Source: Vibrio sp. VB16
Lineage (GTDB): Bacteria > Pseudomonadota > Gammaproteobacteria > Enterobacterales > Vibrionaceae
Direction: 5' to 3'
Assembly: GCF_015594925.2 (NCBI RefSeq)
Contig: NZ_CP087590.1
Span: forward strand, 868,001-932,000
DNA length: 64,000 bases
In this document: piece by piece, positions 27,043 through 36,193 of the stretch
Layout: each line of letters opens with the position of its first letter
Numbering within the stretch: the stretch's first letter is position 1
Notes under the pieces: generated by a model
Told to the model about the DNA's origin: nothing
The model's input: only the letters and a program-made list of their open reading frames with translations
The model's database searches: none
Program-made: the position numbers and the translations under genes

Positions 27043-28209
27043 ATGAATTTGCATGAATATCAAGCGAAACAGCTATTTGCTGAATTCGGATTGCCAGTAC
27101 CAGAAGGCTACGCTTGTGATACTCCCCAAGAAGCTTTTGAAGCGGCAGGCCGCATTAATACCGAGAAAAAAGTTGTTAAATGTCAGGTTCACGCAGGTGG
27201 ACGTGGTAAAGCTGGTGGTGTTGAGCTACATGACACTAAAGATGGTGTAAAAGCGTTTGCTCAAAAATGGTTAGGTAAAAACCTAGTTACTTATCAAACG
27301 GATGCAAAAGGTCAACCAGTAACGAAAATTTTGGTTGAAGAAGCCTCAAGCATTGCTAATGAATTATACCTTGGTGCCGTTGTTGACCGTTCGTCACGTC
27401 GAATCGTATTTATGGCGTCGACGGAAGGTGGTGTGGAAATAGAGAAAGTTGCAGAAGAGACACCAGAGCTTATTCATAAAGCGGCTATTGACCCACTTGT
27501 AGGCCCTCAAGCTTATCAAGGCCGTGAGCTAGCATTCAAGCTTGGCTTAGCTGGCGATCAAATCAAACAATTTACGAAGATCTTTATGGGTCTCGGAAAT
27601 ATGTTTGCTCAGTACGATCTTGCGCTTCTAGAAATAAATCCGTTGGTAATTACTGGCGACGGTAACCTTCTTTGCTTAGATGGCAAAATCAACATCGATT
27701 CAAATGCAATGTATCGTCAGCCTAAGCTACGAGAAATGCACGACCCATCTCAAGAGGATGTGCGTGAAGCCCATGCTGCACAGTGGGAACTTAACTACGT
27801 TGCACTCGATGGCAGCATTGGTTGCATGGTTAACGGCGCTGGCTTAGCAATGGGTACAATGGATATCGTGAACCTTCACGGTGGCCAACCTGCTAACTTC
27901 TTGGATGTTGGTGGTGGCGCAACGAAAGAGCGTGTTACAGAAGCATTTAAGATTATCTTGTCTGACGATAACGTCAAAGCCGTACTCGTTAATATCTTCG
28001 GTGGGATTGTACGCTGTGATTTAATCGCAGATGGTATTATCGGCGCAGTGGAAGAAGTCGGTGTGAAGGTTCCTGTTGTTGTTCGACTTGAAGGTAATAA
28101 CGCTCCACTAGGCTCGAAGAAACTGGCTGAAAGTGGATTAAACATCATTGCCGCGAACTCGCTAAAAGAAGCAGCGGAAAAAGTAGTTGCAGCAGCGGAG
28201 GGCAAATAA
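27043..28209 (+). CDS. sucC: Succinyl-CoA synthetase beta subunit
   Basis: ATP-grasp subunit of the enzyme converting succinyl-CoA to succinate with substrate-level phosphorylation. Start MNLHEYQAKQLFAEFGLPVP, nucleotide-binding KCQVHAGGRGKAGGV, and the C-terminal CoA-ligase half with GGGATKERVTEAF and NIFGGIVRCD. 388 residues as in E. coli. Its stop overlaps the sucD start by one base (TAATG). Confidence 0.98.
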   Translation: MNLHEYQAKQLFAEFGLPVPEGYACDTPQEAFEAAGRINTEKKVVKCQVHAGGRGKAGGVELHDTKDGVKAFAQKWLGKNLVTYQTDAKGQPVTKILVEEASSIANELYLGAVVDRSSRRIVFMASTEGGVEIEKVAEETPELIHKAAIDPLVGPQAYQGRELAFKLGLAGDQIKQFTKIFMGLGNMFAQYDLALLEINPLVITGDGNLLCLDGKINIDSNAMYRQPKLREMHDPSQEDVREAHAAQWELNYVALDGSIGCMVNGAGLAMGTMDIVNLHGGQPANFLDVGGGATKERVTEAFKIILSDDNVKAVLVNIFGGIVRCDLIADGIIGAVEEVGVKVPVVVRLEGNNAPLGSKKLAESGLNIIAANSLKEAAEKVVAAAEGK

Positions 28210-29081
28210 TGTCTATATTAATTGATAAAAACACGAAGGTTATCTGCCAAGGTTTTACTGGTGGGCAAGGTACTTTTCATTCAGAGCAAGCGATCGATTA
28301 CGGCACACAAATGGTTGGTGGTGTTTCTCCAGGTAAAGGAGGCCAAATCCATTTGGGCCTTCCGGTATTCAATACAGTGCGTGATGCAGTTGAAAAAACA
28401 GGCGCGACTGCGTCGGTTATCTATGTACCTGCTCCTTTTTGTAAAGATGCCATTCTTGAAGCTATCGATGCTGGAATTAAGCTAATCGTAACGATTACAG
28501 AGGGTATCCCAACGCTTGATCTTTTAGACGTTAAAGTACGTTTAGATGAATCTGGTGTACGAATGATTGGTCCTAACTGTCCGGGCGTTATTACTCCAGA
28601 TGAGTGTAAGATCGGTATCATGCCAGGCCATATCCACAAGAAAGGTAAAGTGGGTATCGTGTCTCGTTCAGGGACACTGACATATGAAGCGGTTAAGCAG
28701 ACGACGGATGAAGGTTTCGGTCAATCAACATGTGTTGGTATTGGCGGAGACCCTATCCCAGGCTCAAACTTTATCGATATTCTTAAGCTGTTCCAAGAAG
28801 ATCCGGAAACGGAAGCTATCGTAATGATCGGCGAGATCGGTGGTACAGCAGAAGAAGAAGCAGCAGCATATATTAAAGAGAACGTGACTAAACCAGTCGT
28901 CTCTTATATTGCAGGTGTTACCGCGCCTCCAGGTAAGCGCATGGGTCATGCTGGTGCGATAATTTCTGGTGGTATGGGCACAGCGGAAGACAAATTTGCT
29001 GCACTAGAGTTAGCTGGAGTTAAAACGGTGAAAAGTTTGGCTGATATCGGAACCGCTCTTCGCGAAGTGACTGGTTGGTAA
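28209..29081 (+). CDS. sucD: Succinyl-CoA synthetase alpha subunit
   Basis: Carries the CoA-binding domain and the phosphohistidine. TGGQGTFHSEQAI near residue 17 binds CoA; active-site H247 is in the RMGHAGAIISGG motif. 290 residues, one more than E. coli. It is coupled to sucC by a one-base overlap and followed by a good terminator, closing the sdh-suc cluster. Confidence 0.98.
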   Translation: MSILIDKNTKVICQGFTGGQGTFHSEQAIDYGTQMVGGVSPGKGGQIHLGLPVFNTVRDAVEKTGATASVIYVPAPFCKDAILEAIDAGIKLIVTITEGIPTLDLLDVKVRLDESGVRMIGPNCPGVITPDECKIGIMPGHIHKKGKVGIVSRSGTLTYEAVKQTTDEGFGQSTCVGIGGDPIPGSNFIDILKLFQEDPETEAIVMIGEIGGTAEEEAAAYIKENVTKPVVSYIAGVTAPPGKRMGHAGAIISGGMGTAEDKFAALELAGVKTVKSLADIGTALREVTGW

Positions 29082-29110
29082 TCTTTACCTACTTTTCATA
29101 AATGATAAGA

Positions 29111-29141
29111 AGCTTGAACGATTGTTCGGGCTTTTTTTTTG
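29111..29141 (+). terminator. Rho-independent terminator after sucD
   Basis: AGCTTGAAC / GTTCGGGCT stem (two G-U pairs), GATT loop, nine or more T's. End of the TCA-cycle operon. Confidence 0.88.
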
Positions 29142-29263
29142 TTTTGGAATTAGTATAAATAATGCCATTTTCATGTCATTAGACTGTATATTGGTCATTG
29201 AAAAATAACGGAAATCTCACCACCGTAGTGAAGATTTTTTGCTCATCACAAGGAAGCATTGTC

Positions 29264-29830
29264 ATGTTTAGTTTACTGTTAGGACTATTTCTATTTTTAG
29301 GGATGCATTGTGCGTCTATCTTTTTTCCATCGGTTAGAGAAAAAATGGTGGAGAAAAGTGAATTGGGTTGGAAAGCGATTTACTCTTTAGCCTCAATTGC
29401 AGGAATATACTTCATTGCGGTTGGTTACAATGCGCTAAGAATGGAACCTGTACTTCTCTATACAACGCCTTTTTGGTTCCGTCATGTGACTTACCTGTTA
29501 ATGCTGGCAGCCATGATCCTCTTTGTGGCCCCTTATTTTCCCGGTAAGATAAAACAGGTGACTAAACACCCACAGTTGCTTGCGGTAAAACTCTGGGCAT
29601 TAAGCCACTTAATGGTTAATGGCATGCTAGCCGATGTCATTTTATTCGGTGCTTTCTTAGCATGGGCGGTGTTAGATCGAATATCAATGAAGAAACGTGA
29701 ACAACGCGCACTTCCAGGACTGAAACCATCAGGTCTGAATGACATCATTGCTGTCGTTCTTGGTGTTGTGTTATCCGGTGCATTTATCATGTTCTTACAT
29801 GGTAAATTGATCGGTATGCCGTTAATGTAA
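29264..29830 (+). CDS. NnrU family integral membrane protein
   Basis: 188 residues from ATG 29264, where AAGGAAG lies about eight bases upstream; the frame extends 22 codons further but without support. About five hydrophobic segments, starting MFSLLLGLFLFLGMHCASIF. The pattern FWFRHVTYLLMLAAMILFVAPYFPG...HPQLLAVKLWALSHLMVNG is typical of NnrU. In denitrifiers NnrU sits near nitrite/nitric oxide reductase genes; here there is no such context, and it stands alone between terminators. Role unknown. Confidence 0.8.
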   Translation: MFSLLLGLFLFLGMHCASIFFPSVREKMVEKSELGWKAIYSLASIAGIYFIAVGYNALRMEPVLLYTTPFWFRHVTYLLMLAAMILFVAPYFPGKIKQVTKHPQLLAVKLWALSHLMVNGMLADVILFGAFLAWAVLDRISMKKREQRALPGLKPSGLNDIIAVVLGVVLSGAFIMFLHGKLIGMPLM

Positions 29831-29855
29831 ACTGCCTATTTTAGGGGTTAGATCG

Positions 29856-29885
29856 AAAAAACGATGTGAAAGCATCGTTTTTTTT
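29856..29885 (+). terminator. Rho-independent terminator after the NnrU-like gene
   Basis: ACGATG / CATCGT core stem flanked by A-run and T-run, loop TGAAAG. Resembles the pgm terminator in sequence. Confidence 0.9.
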
Positions 29886-29972
29886 ATTCATTGCGTAAAT
29901 ATTACTTGACCTTGGTAGTGGATACCGTAAATTTATCTATACATATTAAGGACAAAAAATATAGAGGAACGG

Positions 29973-31058
29973 ATGGAATCCCAAAACAAAATTAAGTTGT
30001 TATTAAAAACAGCCGCGGTTACAGCGATAGCCGTTTTTTCACTTTCGGCTCAGGCAGCAGAAAAAGTGTATCGACTAAAGCTTGCCGAAACGTGGGGCCC
30101 TAATACACCTATTTTAGGCGATGCCAGTAAAAACATGGCAAAGCTAGCCAACGAAATGTCAAATGGCCGTCTTCAAATTCGAATAGATTCAGCAAATAAG
30201 CATAAAGCACCTCTCGGTGTGTTTGATATGGTGAAATCAGGTCAATATGATCTGGGCCATTCGAGCTCTTATTATTGGAAAGGTAAAGTGCCTAACACAC
30301 TTTATTTCTCATCAATGCCGTTTGGCATGATGACCACAGAACAATACGCTTGGTTCTACCATGGCGGCGGTATAGAGCTAATGCAAGAAGTGTATGCCCC
30401 TCATAACTTGCTTTCTTTTCCTGGTGGTAACTCAGATATTCAAATGGGTGGGTGGTTTAAAAAAGAGATCAACTCTATCGACGATCTACAAGGCTTGAAG
30501 ATGCGTATTCCAGGGTTCGCTGGTGAGGTCTTTGCGCGTGTCGGTGCTAAGCCAACGAATATTGCACCGGGTGAGCTCTACACCTCACTAGAGCGCGGCA
30601 CTATCGATGCTCTCGAGTGGGTAGGTCCGGCATTTGATCTAAGAATGGGTTTCCAAAATATCGCACCTTATTATTATACGGCGTGGCATGAGCCAGGCTC
30701 TGAGACTCAGTTTTTGGTCAATAAGAAATCGTGGGATAAATTGCCGAAGGATCTGCAGATCATTCTTGAGACGTCGTTCCGCGTTGCGGCTTTTGACATG
30801 TACACCCAAGCAATAGATGCGAATGCTACGAGCTGGGAAAAAATGTTGATTGATAATCCGGATATTAAAGTACGCGATTTCCCACCAGCGGTCCTCGAAA
30901 GAATGCGTAAAGAAAAAGATACCCTTCTCGAAGAGTTTGCCGCTAAGGACCCATTGGCGAAAAAAATCATCGACTCACAAGCGAGTTATTTGAAAAGAGT
31001 TCGTGCATGGACGGATATCTCTACTAAAGCGTATTTGGATAGCAGCGCGATTAAATAG
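29973..31058 (+). CDS. TRAP transporter solute-binding protein, DctP/TakP-like, orphan
   Basis: Periplasmic binding protein of the TRAP type. Signal peptide 1-28 (cleavage after AQA), then a mature domain starting AEKVYRLKLAETWGPNTP. Motifs SFPGGNSDIQMGGWFKKEI, GLKMRIPGFAGEVFARVG, LERGTIDALEWVGPAFDLRMG and YYYTAWHEPGSETQFL resemble the TakP branch, which binds 2-oxo acids such as pyruvate and 2-oxoglutarate. The Arg in KMRIPG is the expected carboxylate contact. No DctQ or DctM genes are adjacent, so it must use membrane subunits encoded elsewhere. It has its own terminator. Ligand is inferred from resemblance only. Confidence 0.85.
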   Translation: MESQNKIKLLLKTAAVTAIAVFSLSAQAAEKVYRLKLAETWGPNTPILGDASKNMAKLANEMSNGRLQIRIDSANKHKAPLGVFDMVKSGQYDLGHSSSYYWKGKVPNTLYFSSMPFGMMTTEQYAWFYHGGGIELMQEVYAPHNLLSFPGGNSDIQMGGWFKKEINSIDDLQGLKMRIPGFAGEVFARVGAKPTNIAPGELYTSLERGTIDALEWVGPAFDLRMGFQNIAPYYYTAWHEPGSETQFLVNKKSWDKLPKDLQIILETSFRVAAFDMYTQAIDANATSWEKMLIDNPDIKVRDFPPAVLERMRKEKDTLLEEFAAKDPLAKKIIDSQASYLKRVRAWTDISTKAYLDSSAIK

Positions 31059-31085
31059 TGGTATGGCCAGAAATAAGTAGTGCAG

Positions 31086-31113
31086 AAAGCTCGGTGTTTA
31101 CCGAGCTTTTTTA
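31086..31113 (+). terminator. Rho-independent terminator after the TakP-like gene
   Basis: AAAGCTCGGT / ACCGAGCTTT stem with a short loop (GTTT region) and T-run. Confidence 0.92.
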
Positions 31114-31225
31114 TGTTTTATCCATCGCTCATATTTCGTCTGGCCAACTATTTAGCGGAATGGGCATGACACATTTAAGGCTTTATTAGGAAACCACGAG
31201 AGTTCAACAAACCCTAGCCATGTGA

Positions 31226-32401
31226 TTACACTGGTTGAGATTTGAAACCAAACCACATGCTGACAGCACTAAGTGACGCCAGAAAACCGATAACCAACCC
31301 CAAATGCCAGGCCTCTTGAATACCAAGGCTCATCAGAAACATACTAAATAGCGCTGAGAATGTCATCTGACCCGCGCCTGAAAGAGCGGCAACTGACCCC
31401 GCCTTTTCTTTGTATGGGACAAGTAGCTGTGTTTGAGCACAAGGAAAGGCAATACCATTCCCTAGAGTAAGAAGAAACTGACCAAACATCATTGCCATAG
31501 GTGTCAAGGGAGCGCATATCAACCATAGCCCAGCGCTTAGATGAATAACTGGTACGCAGAAGAGCATTTTCTTTGTACCAATAATCGGACGGATTCGATT
31601 ACATATTGTCCCTCCAACTAAGAGCCCACATGCTGGAATTAACGCCCACAATGCATATTGATCCGATGTCATGCCAATCTGTATCTGCATGATAAAAGGC
31701 ATCACCGAGATAGAAACAACAATCAGGCTAAAGTTGAACCAACCAATACTCGCAAAGCTACAGAAATAACGCGACTTAATGAGGCTTTTGTAGGTACTCA
31801 ACATAGCCCGAACATTTGGCAACGGTTTTTTCTTAGGTAAGGTTTCGGAGAATAGAAAAATCAATAATAGCAGCACGATCGCGATATAAGAAAGAAGGGC
31901 GATAAATACCGCTAACCAACCAAAACTGTGATTGATAAAACCACCGAGTACTGGCGCTATAATCGGTGTGAATGATGCAACGATAGTCACCCATGACAAT
32001 GCTCTAGGTAAGTTGGAACCATCGTAAGAGTCCCGTAGTGATGCTCTGGCTAATACAGCGCAACATCCTGCACCTAGTCCTTGTATAAATCGACCAATAA
32101 CTAACATGTTAAAAGAGTGACTGGCTGTCACGGTGAGTGACAAGCCTATGAGAGCTAAAGTTAGCCCTGCAATAAGTATGGGTTTTCGTCCTAATGCATC
32201 GGATATTGGCCCATAGATTAGTTGTGAAGGACCAAATCCAAGTAAATACACAGAAATTAGTAGCTGAGCCTCGTCGGACGAAATAGCAAAATCTTGGGCT
32301 ATCCAAGGTAAGGATGGGAAGACTAATCCCATACTAAATTGGCCAATACTAACGATCAAACTGGCAAGTAAGACCGGTTTCCATAGAAAAGAAGTAGGCA
32401 T
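31226..32401 (-). CDS. MFS multidrug efflux transporter, Bcr/CflA family
   Basis: Proton-driven inner-membrane exporter, about 12 hydrophobic segments in 391 residues. Motif A-like GPISDALGRKPILIAG follows helix 2, and RFIQGLGAGCCAVLARASLRD is typical of the Bcr/CflA drug:H+ antiporter group. I set the start at ATG 32401 (MPTSFLWKPV) with GGA seven bases upstream, rather than the TTG four codons earlier. It is convergent with the TakP-like gene. Substrate is not predictable. Confidence 0.85.
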   Translation of the reverse strand: MPTSFLWKPVLLASLIVSIGQFSMGLVFPSLPWIAQDFAISSDEAQLLISVYLLGFGPSQLIYGPISDALGRKPILIAGLTLALIGLSLTVTASHSFNMLVIGRFIQGLGAGCCAVLARASLRDSYDGSNLPRALSWVTIVASFTPIIAPVLGGFINHSFGWLAVFIALLSYIAIVLLLLIFLFSETLPKKKPLPNVRAMLSTYKSLIKSRYFCSFASIGWFNFSLIVVSISVMPFIMQIQIGMTSDQYALWALIPACGLLVGGTICNRIRPIIGTKKMLFCVPVIHLSAGLWLICAPLTPMAMMFGQFLLTLGNGIAFPCAQTQLLVPYKEKAGSVAALSGAGQMTFSALFSMFLMSLGIQEAWHLGLVIGFLASLSAVSMWFGFKSQPV

Positions 32402-32634
32402 TAATGTGTCCAATAACTATCACAATGTTGATTGTGACCTAGGCGAGTAGACATAAGTTATGGCGACGAAAGAGGGGGTAACGCCATCAAATAGAGGTTT
32501 GTGTAATAGAGATAATCTAGATTTTTGATGTATCTTGTTGGCGTAATTATTGTCTGAGAATCAAACGTTGTCGATGGATATTTTAATTACCTCAAAGAGG
32601 TAATCTTATTTTTCATTTTTGGTTTGTTTAAAAC

Positions 32635-32662
32635 GAAAAAAAGCCGGCATAGGCCAGCTTTT
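32635..32662 (-). terminator. Rho-independent terminator of sodB
   Basis: On the minus strand: AAAAAAGCTGGCC...GCCGGCTTTTTT, a G-U-containing stem followed by seven T's, starting 20 bases after the sodB stop. Confidence 0.88.
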
Positions 32663-32681
32663 TTACTTAATAGACGCCAAA

Positions 32682-33266
32682 TTACTTAGCTAGGTTTTCC
32701 GCTACGAATGCCCAGTTAACGAGAGACCAGAAACCATTCATGTAGTCTGGACGCACGTTACGGTAATCGATGTAGTAAGCGTGTTCCCATAAATCTACAG
32801 TCAGTAGAGGCGTTAGGCTTTCATCTGTAAGTGGTGTCGCAGCATTAGAAGTATTTACAATATCTAGAGAACCGTCAGCTTTTTTAACAAGCCAAGTCCA
32901 AGAAGAACCAAAGTTGTTGATTGCAGAATCAGTGAACTTTGCTTTGAATGCTTCAAATGAGCCAAATGATGCTGTTATAGCATCCGCTACAGCGCCAGTT
33001 GGTTCGCCACCAGCGTTAGGTGCTAGGCAATGCCAATAGAACGTGTGGTTCCAAATTTGAGCGGCATTGTTAAAAATACCAGCAGAAGAAGTCTTGATGA
33101 TCTCTTCTAATGTTTTGTTTTCAAATTCAGTACCAGGGATTAGGCCATTAAGCTTAACAACATAAGTGTTGTGATGCTTGCCGTGGTGGAAATCTAATGT
33201 TTCTGCAGAGATGTGTGGTTCTAATGCATCTTTTGCAAAAGGAAGTGCTGGTAATTCAAAAGCCAT
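32682..33266 (-). CDS. sodB: Superoxide dismutase [Fe]
   Basis: Cytoplasmic dismutation of superoxide. Metal ligands H27, H74, D158 and H162 (DLWEHAYYIDY), and Q70 in AAQIWNH, the position that marks Fe rather than Mn enzymes. 194 residues. The start is ATG 33266 (MAFELPALPF) with GGAGA eight bases upstream; a longer frame adds 17 residues without family support. sodB mRNA is a classic target of the iron-responsive sRNA RyhB around its start codon; I cannot test the pairing here. Confidence 0.97.
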   Translation of the reverse strand: MAFELPALPFAKDALEPHISAETLDFHHGKHHNTYVVKLNGLIPGTEFENKTLEEIIKTSSAGIFNNAAQIWNHTFYWHCLAPNAGGEPTGAVADAITASFGSFEAFKAKFTDSAINNFGSSWTWLVKKADGSLDIVNTSNAATPLTDESLTPLLTVDLWEHAYYIDYRNVRPDYMNGFWSLVNWAFVAENLAK

Positions 33267-33544
33267 TGCCGGATTCTCCATTGATTTGAAAGAACAAATT
33301 CTTTCGATTGCTTCCAATAATTATTTTTATTTCGTCAAAATGACTGACTCGCTAACTAGTTTATCAAGTTTTTACTTTATTAAAAGCTTATTAACAAAAA
33401 AAACTCAAAAATGTCACTTATAAAACTAGATTCTAAAAAGTAAGCATAGCTCAAAAACCCTATTTATATTGTGCTTTTTATTCTTGTGCAAACAAGTAGA
33501 ATGTATCAATAATGTTAAGCCTTAAAACGTACGGTGAGAAGACA

Positions 33545-33868
33545 ATGGAAACTATCGATAAAATTAAACAGCAGCTCGAAGAGAATTCGATTCTACTTTA
33601 TATGAAAGGTTCACCTAAACTACCTAGTTGTGGTTTTTCATCTCAAGCCTCACAGGCGCTAATGGCGTGTGGTGAGCAGTTTGCTTATGTAGATATACTA
33701 CAAAACCCTGATATCCGCGCAGAATTACCTGTTTATGCGCAATGGCCTACTTTCCCACAATTGTGGATTGGCGGTGAACTTATCGGTGGTTGCGATATTA
33801 TTTTAGAGATGTTCCAAAAAGGAGAGCTTCAACCTCTTATTAAAGAAGCGGTTGAAAAAGCGGAATAA
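33545..33868 (+). CDS. grxD: Monothiol glutaredoxin 4
   Basis: CGFS glutaredoxin that binds a glutathione-ligated [2Fe-2S] cluster and delivers or senses Fe-S. The active site C29-G-F-S lies in YMKGSPKLPSCGFSSQA; WPTFPQLWIGGELIGGCDI forms the glutathione site. 107 residues, slightly shorter at the C-terminus than E. coli GrxD. The start at 33545 (METIDKIKQQ) has GGTGAG seven bases upstream. It is divergent from sodB, so iron and oxidative-stress genes are paired here. Confidence 0.96.
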   Translation: METIDKIKQQLEENSILLYMKGSPKLPSCGFSSQASQALMACGEQFAYVDILQNPDIRAELPVYAQWPTFPQLWIGGELIGGCDIILEMFQKGELQPLIKEAVEKAE

Positions 33869-33902
33869 GCGTTTTCTCTTTACTGTGAATTTAGCATCAA
33901 TG

Positions 33903-33939
33903 AAAAAAACCAGTCATTTTACAATGACTGGTTTTTTTT
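33903..33939. terminator. Bidirectional terminator between grxD and the antiporter-family gene
   Basis: AACCAGTCATT / AATGACTGGTT stem, TTAC loop, A-run on the left, T-run on the right; serves both convergent genes. Confidence 0.94.
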
Positions 33940-33973
33940 GAGGTTGTTTTCGTATTGAAACTTGAAGCGTCGG

Positions 33974-35296
33974 CTAAAGTACCATGGCCGCAACCCAACC
34001 AAATATAATCAATGGAATATTATAGTGAACAAAGGTTGGTACAACGGTTTCCCACACGTGTTCATGTTGTCCGTCGGCATTTAGGCCTGATGTTGGACCA
34101 AGGGTCGAGTCAGAAGCCGGTGAACCTGCGTCACCTAGTGCTGCGGCTGTACCCACAAGAGCAATGGTCGCCATAGGTGAAAAGCCAAACGCAATCGCAA
34201 GCGGTACATAAATGGTGGCAATGATCGGGATAGTAGAAAAAGAAGACCCGATACCCATTGTAACCAATAAGCCAACAATAAGCATAAGTAGTGCAGCTAA
34301 CGCCTTATTGTCACCAATACTTGTCGAAAGAGACTCAACTAATGTTTCGACTCCTCCACTCTGTTTCATCACCGCGGCGAAACCCGCAGCCGCAATCATA
34401 ATAAAACCAATCATCGCCATCATATGGACGCCACGTGTAAACACATCGTGCGTCTCTTTCCAAGCAATAACCCCACCGAAAGTAAATACCATGAAGCCGG
34501 CTAAACCACCAATAATCATTGAACCAGTGGAGAGTTGTGCTCCAAGTGCTGCGATAATAGCCAAGGCCGCGATAGCGATATTCTTTTTATCTATCTGAAC
34601 ATCATTATGAACTGTAGTGAGCTCAGTTTCGTTGTATTCACGAGGTTTGCGGTAGGTAACAAAGATAGCGACAAGCAGACCAAAAATCATACCTAAACCA
34701 GGTAGCATCATTGCCGTAGGTACTTGGCTCGCGACTACATCGGGTAACCCGTTGTCACGTAAACTCTTAAGGAGAATATTGTTTAAGAAAATACCACCAA
34801 ACCCGATTGGCAATACCATATATGGGGTTACAAGGCCAAAAGTGAGCACACAGGCAATGAGACGGCGATCAAGCTTAAGTTTTGCAAATACGCCCAAAAG
34901 TGGTGGAATCAAAATTGGAATAAAGGCGATATGGACAGGGATAACGTTTTGTGAAGACATAGTCACAAGAATTAACGCGCAGATAACGGCGTATTTAAGC
35001 CCAGTAGTTGCAGCCCCATTTTCTTTACCGTGAATTCGCTTAATCACGCTTTGTGCCAATAAATCGGTTAAGCCAGACTTTGAAATAGCAACCGCGAAGG
35101 TTCCTAACATGGCATAACTCAAGGCAATGGTTGCACCGCCACCTAGACCACTTTCAAAGGCGGTGACAGCATCGTTCAAGCTCATGCCGGAAACAAGGCC
35201 TCCAACGATAGCACTAAAGGTAAGAGCAACGACGACGTTAACTCTCATTAGTGCTAGCAACAGCATGATACATACTGAAATAACTACAGGATTCAT
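33974..35296 (-). CDS. Na+/H+ antiporter-family membrane protein (NhaC/YuiF-like)
   Basis: 440 residues with about 11-12 hydrophobic segments, starting MNPVVISVCIMLLLALMRVN. SSQNVIPVHIAFIPILIPPLLGV in the N-terminal half and ALGDAGSPASDSTLGPTSGLN near the C-terminus are hallmarks of the YuiF-type branch of the ion transporter superfamily. The second is a re-entrant loop repeat. Some relatives transport amino acids rather than Na+, so the substrate is open. It lies 27 bp downstream of rnt on the same strand and is probably co-transcribed. Confidence 0.82.
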   Translation of the reverse strand: MNPVVISVCIMLLLALMRVNVVVALTFSAIVGGLVSGMSLNDAVTAFESGLGGGATIALSYAMLGTFAVAISKSGLTDLLAQSVIKRIHGKENGAATTGLKYAVICALILVTMSSQNVIPVHIAFIPILIPPLLGVFAKLKLDRRLIACVLTFGLVTPYMVLPIGFGGIFLNNILLKSLRDNGLPDVVASQVPTAMMLPGLGMIFGLLVAIFVTYRKPREYNETELTTVHNDVQIDKKNIAIAALAIIAALGAQLSTGSMIIGGLAGFMVFTFGGVIAWKETHDVFTRGVHMMAMIGFIMIAAAGFAAVMKQSGGVETLVESLSTSIGDNKALAALLMLIVGLLVTMGIGSSFSTIPIIATIYVPLAIAFGFSPMATIALVGTAAALGDAGSPASDSTLGPTSGLNADGQHEHVWETVVPTFVHYNIPLIIFGWVAAMVL

Positions 35297-35323
35297 ATTA
35301 TTCTCGTTTGAATTGTGTTTGTA

Positions 35324-35980
35324 TTATTGTTGTTCAGTCTCGTCGTGGGCAAGGGGCCAGCCTCCTAAGGCTTTCCACTTATTGACGATTCTGCAAAATA
35401 ACTCAGCTGTTCGTTCTGTGTCGTATAGGGCTGAGTGGGCTTCTTTACTATCAAATTCCATCCCTGCGGTCTTGCAAGCTTTGGCCAAAACGGTTTGGCC
35501 GTAAGCTAATCCACTTAATGCTGCCGTGTCAAAAGTAGCAAAGGGGTGAAATGGGACTCTTTTTAACTTACCGCGTTCGCTAGCTTGCATGACAAAACTA
35601 TGATCAAACGTCGCATTGTGAGCGACCATGATTGCACGGCTGCAATCGGCTTGTTTTTGTTCTTTTCTGATTAACTTGTATATCTCTTTCAACGCTTCAG
35701 ACTCAGGTACCGCGCCACGCAGTGGACTGAATGGGTCGCGAATACCGTTAAAATCTAATGCTTCTTTCTCAATATTCGCCCCTTCAAAAGGTTCGACATG
35801 AAAATGAATCGTTGAAGCAGGATGAAGGTCTCCATTTTCGTCCATTCTTAACGTTATTGCGCAGATCTCCAGAAGTGCATCGGTTCTTGCATTAAAACCA
35901 GCAGTCTCTACATCAATAACGACTGGAAAATAGCCGCGAAAGCGTTTTTTAAGGGTGAACTCTTCATTTTCTACAGTCAT
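35324..35980 (-). CDS. rnt: Ribonuclease T
   Basis: DEDDh 3'-5' exoribonuclease that trims tRNA-CCA turnover ends, 5S and 23S rRNA 3' ends. Catalytic D23/E25 (VVIDVETAG), D126 (HNATFDHSF), H182 and D187 (EAHSALYDTERT) are all present. 218 residues. First gene of a likely two-gene unit with the antiporter-family gene; divergent from motY. Confidence 0.97.
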   Translation of the reverse strand: MTVENEEFTLKKRFRGYFPVVIDVETAGFNARTDALLEICAITLRMDENGDLHPASTIHFHVEPFEGANIEKEALDFNGIRDPFSPLRGAVPESEALKEIYKLIRKEQKQADCSRAIMVAHNATFDHSFVMQASERGKLKRVPFHPFATFDTAALSGLAYGQTVLAKACKTAGMEFDSKEAHSALYDTERTAELFCRIVNKWKALGGWPLAHDETEQQ

Positions 35981-36154
35981 GGGTACTTTTTATATTGATA
36001 AACAGATAAGTGCGATAGGGAAAGCATTATTACAGATTCTAAGCGTAAGCAAAATGGCTAAAATCAATTCTCTTTCTATAACTTGGCTAAGTTTTTGCAA
36101 TAGAGATTACAATATAGAAGAAGTTAGCAAATAAATGGACTGGTTTTCCTAGTA

Positions 36155-36176
36155 AAACGGCAGCAACTTGCCGTTT
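36155..36176. other. Hairpin upstream of motY
   Basis: AAACGGCA / TGCCGTTT perfect 8-bp stem around a 6-base loop, about 18 bases before the motY start. No T-run follows, so it is probably not a terminator; it could affect motY translation. Confidence 0.35.
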
Positions 36177-36193
36177 CTGAATAAAGAGTTTTA

